In this document: positions 60,584 through 64,000 of the stretch, piece after piece
How the letters are laid out: every line of letters begins with the position of its first letter
How positions within the stretch are numbered: position 1 is the stretch's first letter
Assembly (NCBI RefSeq): GCF_040546765.1
Contig: NZ_JBEPOK010000001.1
Coordinates: forward strand, 3,162,001-3,226,000
Direction of reading: 5' to 3'
DNA from: Arthrobacter sp. OAP107
GTDB taxonomy: Bacteria; Actinomycetota; Actinomycetes; Actinomycetales; Micrococcaceae
Length of the DNA: 64,000 nucleotides
Notes under the pieces: generated by a model
What the model was told of the DNA's origin: nothing
What the model saw: the letters and a program-made list of their open reading frames with translations, nothing else
Database searches by the model: none
Position numbers and translations under genes: made by a program

Positions 60584-61741
60584 TTAAGGGCCTGCCATCA
60601 CCGGCCCGTCCGGGGTCGCGGGTCCTCCCAACCCGACGTATGCCGCCGTTGGACTCAACCGAGGATCCGCGTCGATGGCCGTGATCTTCCCGCCGAACCC
60701 CGGCGGGTGGGCGATTTCGAGAATTCCTTTGCTGGCGGCAGTGACACGGCCCAGCACCGATTTTGCGATGTCCACGCGTGAAACCGGACGCTTGCCGGCC
60801 CCTTCTTGGGACATCACATCCCGTTCCGCATCGAGGACGGCGTCAGCCCAACCGGCCAGATATGTTGCAGATTGGGGGCCGCGGTCGATCCCGTGTGCCT
60901 TCAGCACTGTATAGGCCACGGATTCAGCCTCTACCTCAGCCAGCCCGCGGTGGTCGGCGCTGCTGCCGTAGAGTCGCCCCAGCCCGTCATCTGGTCCGTG
61001 GAGGAGCACATGTCCGATCTCGTGTGCGAGGACTGCTGTTCGCTCTTCAGGGCTGAGCCAGGCACCAACCTGGACCCGGTGCTCGGCGAAATCCGTAAAG
61101 CCACTCGTTAGCCCGTACTGCGCCGCGGTGACATCAACCTTGAAACCGTGGCTGCTCGCCACAGTCTGGAGCGAGCTCCACAGCTCAGCAGCGTCTACCA
61201 CCGAATCAGCACCGCCGCGTGGCACCAGCAGCGGGTCTCCCTCTGTCTGGGAGACATCGAAGACAGCCTGGCCCCGCCAGCCGGTGATGAGAGTCTTCTT
61301 GCCCTGGTCGACGGCGCCCTGGGGCAGCTGCCCGCCCGCAGGGATGCGCTGCAGGGTCCCGTCGGGCAGGGTCACCTGCTGGACTCGGGCGGTGCGAGGC
61401 GCGATCACCCAGAGCGCGTGTTCCCCCCTGGACACGGTCCGTCCGTGGCGGGCCCATTCCTTGTACCCGGCGACCAGGGTCGGTTCCTCGGTGCCGCGTT
61501 GGGCCATCTGCATCATGAGCAGGGCAACATTGCCGCCCGAGTACCGCCAGAGCGTTGCTGAGGCGTCGAGCAGGACCTGCCAGTGCGAGGGGGACTCCAC
61601 AGCCTTCTCCAGGATTCTGTGGAGCCCTTCGGTCAAAGTGAAGATGCGCTCTTCCGGCGTCATCCGCGCACCGGATTCGCTGGTGACTGGCTGCACATCT
61701 GCCGCCATGTCACTCCATGCGTTATCTGGTTCAGGGGCCAT
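60584..61741 (-). CDS. ArdC-like protein with ImmA/IrrE-type metalloprotease motif
   Basis: A 385-residue protein. The N-terminal half (about 20-150) resembles the ssDNA-binding domain of ArdC antirestriction proteins: SPSHWQVLLDASATLWRYSG, YKEWARHGRTVSRGEHALWV. The second half holds the zinc motif VLAHEIGHVLLHG (H-E-x-x-H) and a following Glu (EVEAESVAY), as in ImmA/IrrE-type peptidases. ArdC proteins protect entering plasmid DNA from restriction. I start at MAPEPDNAW, with GGAAGG eight bases ahead; an ATG at 61801 has a poorer site. A restriction system lies in this window, but not on the same element for sure. Confidence 0.85.
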   Translation of the reverse strand: MAPEPDNAWSDMAADVQPVTSESGARMTPEERIFTLTEGLHRILEKAVESPSHWQVLLDASATLWRYSGGNVALLMMQMAQRGTEEPTLVAGYKEWARHGRTVSRGEHALWVIAPRTARVQQVTLPDGTLQRIPAGGQLPQGAVDQGKKTLITGWRGQAVFDVSQTEGDPLLVPRGGADSVVDAAELWSSLQTVASSHGFKVDVTAAQYGLTSGFTDFAEHRVQVGAWLSPEERTAVLAHEIGHVLLHGPDDGLGRLYGSSADHRGLAEVEAESVAYTVLKAHGIDRGPQSATYLAGWADAVLDAERDVMSQEGAGKRPVSRVDIAKSVLGRVTAASKGILEIAHPPGFGGKITAIDADPRLSPTAAYVGLGGPATPDGPVMAGP

Positions 61742-61828
61742 GACAGCCGCCTTCCGTGCTTCTTGGGTTCCGCCGGGGCGATCCGGCGGATATCTATTCA
61801 TGTCCTCAGTGCCGGCAACGGCCTGACT

Positions 61829-62338
61829 TTAGAACTCGACCCCGAGCTGATGGGGAGCGGTCTGCCACTCGATGAATTCTGGTGCGTCCGTGGGCAAAGT
61901 TCTCGGCGTTGGGTCCTTGTGGGCCTGCAAGCCGACACAGCCAGCTGTCCTTGTATGTGACCGTAGACGTTCGACAGCGTGAGGCAGCCGTTCGTGGAAG
62001 GCCAGGGGTCCGAACCCAGAATCGTCGCCGCCGTAAGAGGCCAGTTCCGCCCGTTGTAGTGCGTAGAGCTCGGCAACGATCTCGGAGTGACGCCACCAGC
62101 AATCCGGAACCACGGATGTTGTCAGCTGATAGGTGCCCACGAGCCACCGGACCCAGGCCGCCAGAGCAGCCCACGCGTTCGGGGAATGCTCTGCGGTCAG
62201 CTCCCGCCAGCGATGCGTTACGCCGGCTGGCCGGCTGGGCGGCCGGAACGCGGAGCGGAAGAGCTCCGCCGTCAGTTCATCGTCTTCCGCTCCGGCTGAT
62301 GGGATCTCAAAGCGTTCGACGTCGTCACGGCTGGTCAT
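61829..62338 (-). CDS. Hypothetical conjugation-operon protein
   Basis: A 169-residue soluble protein. The core (NAWAALAAWVRWLVGTYQL, WWRHSEIVAELYALQRAE, FGPLAFHERLPHAVERL) is rich in Trp and His. It recalls the small DUF4913-type proteins beside coupling proteins in actinobacterial elements, but I cannot confirm the family. Its start overlaps the coupling-protein stop by 14 bases. Probably linked to DNA transfer. Confidence 0.6.
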   Translation of the reverse strand: MTSRDDVERFEIPSAGAEDDELTAELFRSAFRPPSRPAGVTHRWRELTAEHSPNAWAALAAWVRWLVGTYQLTTSVVPDCWWRHSEIVAELYALQRAELASYGGDDSGFGPLAFHERLPHAVERLRSHTRTAGCVGLQAHKDPTPRTLPTDAPEFIEWQTAPHQLGVEF

Positions 62339-64000
62339 CGCTCACCTCACCTGTTGCTTGTTGTCGCATAACATGGCCGTCCGCCAGGGCCTGTTCGACC
62401 TCCCGTTTAGACCGCCCAAGCTCGGCCGCGTCTTTTCGCTTGTGCCATTCGCGCAGGTCGAGGAGGATTGGGCGGCTGCGCCGCCCTAGCATCAGGGCGG
62501 TGCCTGCTGGCAGACGCCGGATCTCGTGGAGCGGCAGGACCGGGCTTTCTCGTATTTGTTCGCCGGTCTGACGCCCCTGCGCGGACCAGGACCGAGTGTT
62601 GAGCGTGATGCTCCGCTCCCCCAGGAGCCCGGCCAGCGAGCGCAAATCACGTTCGTCGGAGCCGCCGCCGAAAATCACCTTGATGATTGCTGAGTCCCAG
62701 ATCGTAGCTGCCTCGTCGACGGACCAGCCGGTGCGCGCCTGCGAGAGGGACTGCAGGACAACAAGAGTGGAGATGCCGATACCACCGCCGTCGGAGAGAA
62801 CAATGGGAAGCCCCGGCCATGGGGCCAGGTTGGCGATCTCGTCCAGGATCAGGGACAAGGGCGGGTCCAACCTGCCGCCTGGAGCAACAAACGCCATCTC
62901 ACGGGCGGCGTTGTCGATGTCGTCAATCAAAGCCGACAGATAAGGCCCAGCCGCAGCGGCGCCTGCCCGGGTGCCGATCAGATAAAGTGTGCCGCAGTCC
63001 CGGATGAACCTCTTGGGATCAAATTCCTCGGATTCATCCTGGGGATCTAAGGCGGAAAGCACCTTCGGCGAGGACAGCGGGGCCACGGCAGCCGAGACAC
63101 CAATCCACGAGTTGGAGGTATTTCTTGGATCGTCCTCCAGGATGCCCATCAAATCCGCCTGCCATCCCAAAGCTGCTTCCTTTCGGCTAAGGATTTCGAG
63201 CGCCTCTCGCGCCAAGACAGGGCTGGACGACCAGCGGCGAAACGCGCGGACTCCTTCACCAGACAAGGCAGCGGCGTGGAGAAGGCACTGCAGGATGATC
63301 AAAGAGCGCTTTTGCCACGCGGCGTTTTCACCCTTCATCTCGGTGTCCGCGGTGATAACCAGCGCGCGGCGGGTCGCGATGTCGGGGTTTTCACATCCGC
63401 GCACCGGTGACCAGCGGAGGGTGGACGGCAATCCGGACATTCCTTGTGGATCGAACACAGTGACCGGCCGGCCGCCGCCAGTAGCACGGGCTTTCATGGT
63501 GACGGCCAGGTTGTCAGCCCGTGTGGAGGTCGTCACCACAGCGCCCGGCGCATCGAGGATGGCGTTGATGACTACGTAAAGGCCCTTGCCTGAGCGAGGA
63601 GCACCCTGGATGACCATCGACTCTTCCGTGGAGACATGGATCGTGACGCCACGGGAACGGCCCAGCGTCCAAGCCACATCCTGGATCCGGGGCTTGGTCA
63701 GTCCGGGCCTAGTCACCTTCCCTCGTCTTCGGACAGCCCTGCTTCCAAAATCCTGCTGAATCTCAGCCCGCCGGGCGATGCCCTCGCGGTTCAGGATGTC
63801 CTGCCGCAACCATGCGCCGGATTGCTTCCATCTCCGCCAGAGCAAGACAGACCCGGCTGCGAGCGCAGCCAGTATCAGCAGCACGGGACCAACGACCCAC
63901 CAGACGTCGTTTGTTCCGACGTCGCACTTCTGTGGTTCCCGAACGATCCAATCGATTCGGCCAGCGAAGAGCCCGACGGCGGCTGCAGGGTTGAATGGCG
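62325..64000 (-). CDS. Type IV coupling protein (TraG/TraD family), 5' end outside the window
   Basis: The frame is open to the right edge, so the start lies beyond it. About 557 residues are visible. The first part holds a membrane helix (VWWVVGPVLLILAALAAGS). Walker A is GAPRSGKGLYVVI, Walker B SLILDEIANLAPWPGLP, and the TraM-recognition-like region TLVVLQSLSQARTGW. The ATPase joins the relaxase-DNA complex to the secretion channel. No secretion-channel genes (VirB4/TraC, VirB6) are in view, but they may lie further right. The end overlaps the next small gene. Confidence 0.9.
   Translation of the reverse strand, partial: PFNPAAAVGLFAGRIDWIVREPQKCDVGTNDVWWVVGPVLLILAALAAGSVLLWRRWKQSGAWLRQDILNREGIARRAEIQQDFGSRAVRRRGKVTRPGLTKPRIQDVAWTLGRSRGVTIHVSTEESMVIQGAPRSGKGLYVVINAILDAPGAVVTTSTRADNLAVTMKARATGGGRPVTVFDPQGMSGLPSTLRWSPVRGCENPDIATRRALVITADTEMKGENAAWQKRSLIILQCLLHAAALSGEGVRAFRRWSSSPVLAREALEILSRKEAALGWQADLMGILEDDPRNTSNSWIGVSAAVAPLSSPKVLSALDPQDESEEFDPKRFIRDCGTLYLIGTRAGAAAAGPYLSALIDDIDNAAREMAFVAPGGRLDPPLSLILDEIANLAPWPGLPIVLSDGGGIGISTLVVLQSLSQARTGWSVDEAATIWDSAIIKVIFGGGSDERDLRSLAGLLGERSITLNTRSWSAQGRQTGEQIRESPVLPLHEIRRLPAGTALMLGRRSRPILLDLREWHKRKDAAELGRSKREVEQALADGHVMRQQATGEVSDDQP

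Noticed and set aside
1..64000. CRISPR array, tRNA, rRNA
   Set aside because: No set of spaced direct repeats, no tRNA cloverleaf with a GTTCRA arm and no rRNA-like sequence was noticed on either strand.

Overview
The window is high-GC (about 60-65 %) with GTG/TTG starts, ATGA gene overlaps and families typical of Actinobacteria (DUF4193, DUF6994, Lsr2, HtaA, MobF relaxase with fused helicase). Gene content points to an Arthrobacter-like member of the Micrococcaceae. That placement is inference, and the sequence does not decide between chromosome with an integrated element and a large plasmid. No rRNA, tRNA or CRISPR array was seen.

Layout. 0-4.6 kb: end of a type I restriction-modification operon (hsdS tail, a YhcG/DUF1016 nuclease, hsdR). 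4.7-12.6 kb: small membrane proteins, lipoproteins and poorly known proteins (DUF6994, DUF4193), a CoiA-like nuclease, a HIRAN-like protein, a decayed phospholipase-D-like gene and a YpeA acetyltransferase. 12.8-14.9 kb: a DHA2 drug-efflux permease and a metal-binding HMA protein, each next to a CsoR-like operator. 15.3-19.9 kb: a beta-glucoside module (MFS permease, GH3 glycosidase, TetR regulator, two matching operators). 20-28.9 kb: PPOX and DUF202 genes, a cupin, a glycogen-debranching-type glycosidase, an HxlR regulator, an MBL hydrolase, a PAS protein and an Lrp/alanine dehydrogenase pair. 29.2-49.5 kb: an HtaA-domain protein and then a large amine-catabolism island. 49.6-64 kb: a mobile segment with integrase, Lsr2, a dead serine recombinase, MobF relaxase, SSB, an ArdC-like protein and the type IV coupling protein, which runs off the end of the window.

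The catabolic island is the main point of interest. On the minus strand, a glutamine-synthetase-like ligase, SDR dehydrogenase, PuuD-like gamma-glutamyl hydrolase, cytochrome P450, [3Fe-4S] ferredoxin, FAD ferredoxin reductase and PucR-type regulator form one tightly packed operon. Upstream on the same strand are an aldehyde dehydrogenase and a stand-alone diflavin reductase. Diverging from these are an APC permease, a class III aminotransferase, a zinc alcohol dehydrogenase, a second aldehyde dehydrogenase and an M20 amidohydrolase. A 15-bp palindrome (TGTGCA-N3-TGCACA) lies before the ligase and before the aldehyde dehydrogenase. The simplest reading is uptake of an amine, capping as a gamma-glutamyl amide, P450 oxidation, alcohol and aldehyde oxidation, then removal of the glutamyl cap. 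The substrate cannot be read from the sequence.

The last 14 kb looks like conjugative or mobilisable DNA. A zinc-ribbon protein and the MobF relaxase are read rightward, after a perfect 23-bp inverted repeat that could be an operator or part of oriT. Coupling protein, small protein, ArdC-like protein and SSB are read leftward and end at a strong terminator. Frameshifts and nonsense mutations in the serine recombinase show an older, degraded insertion.
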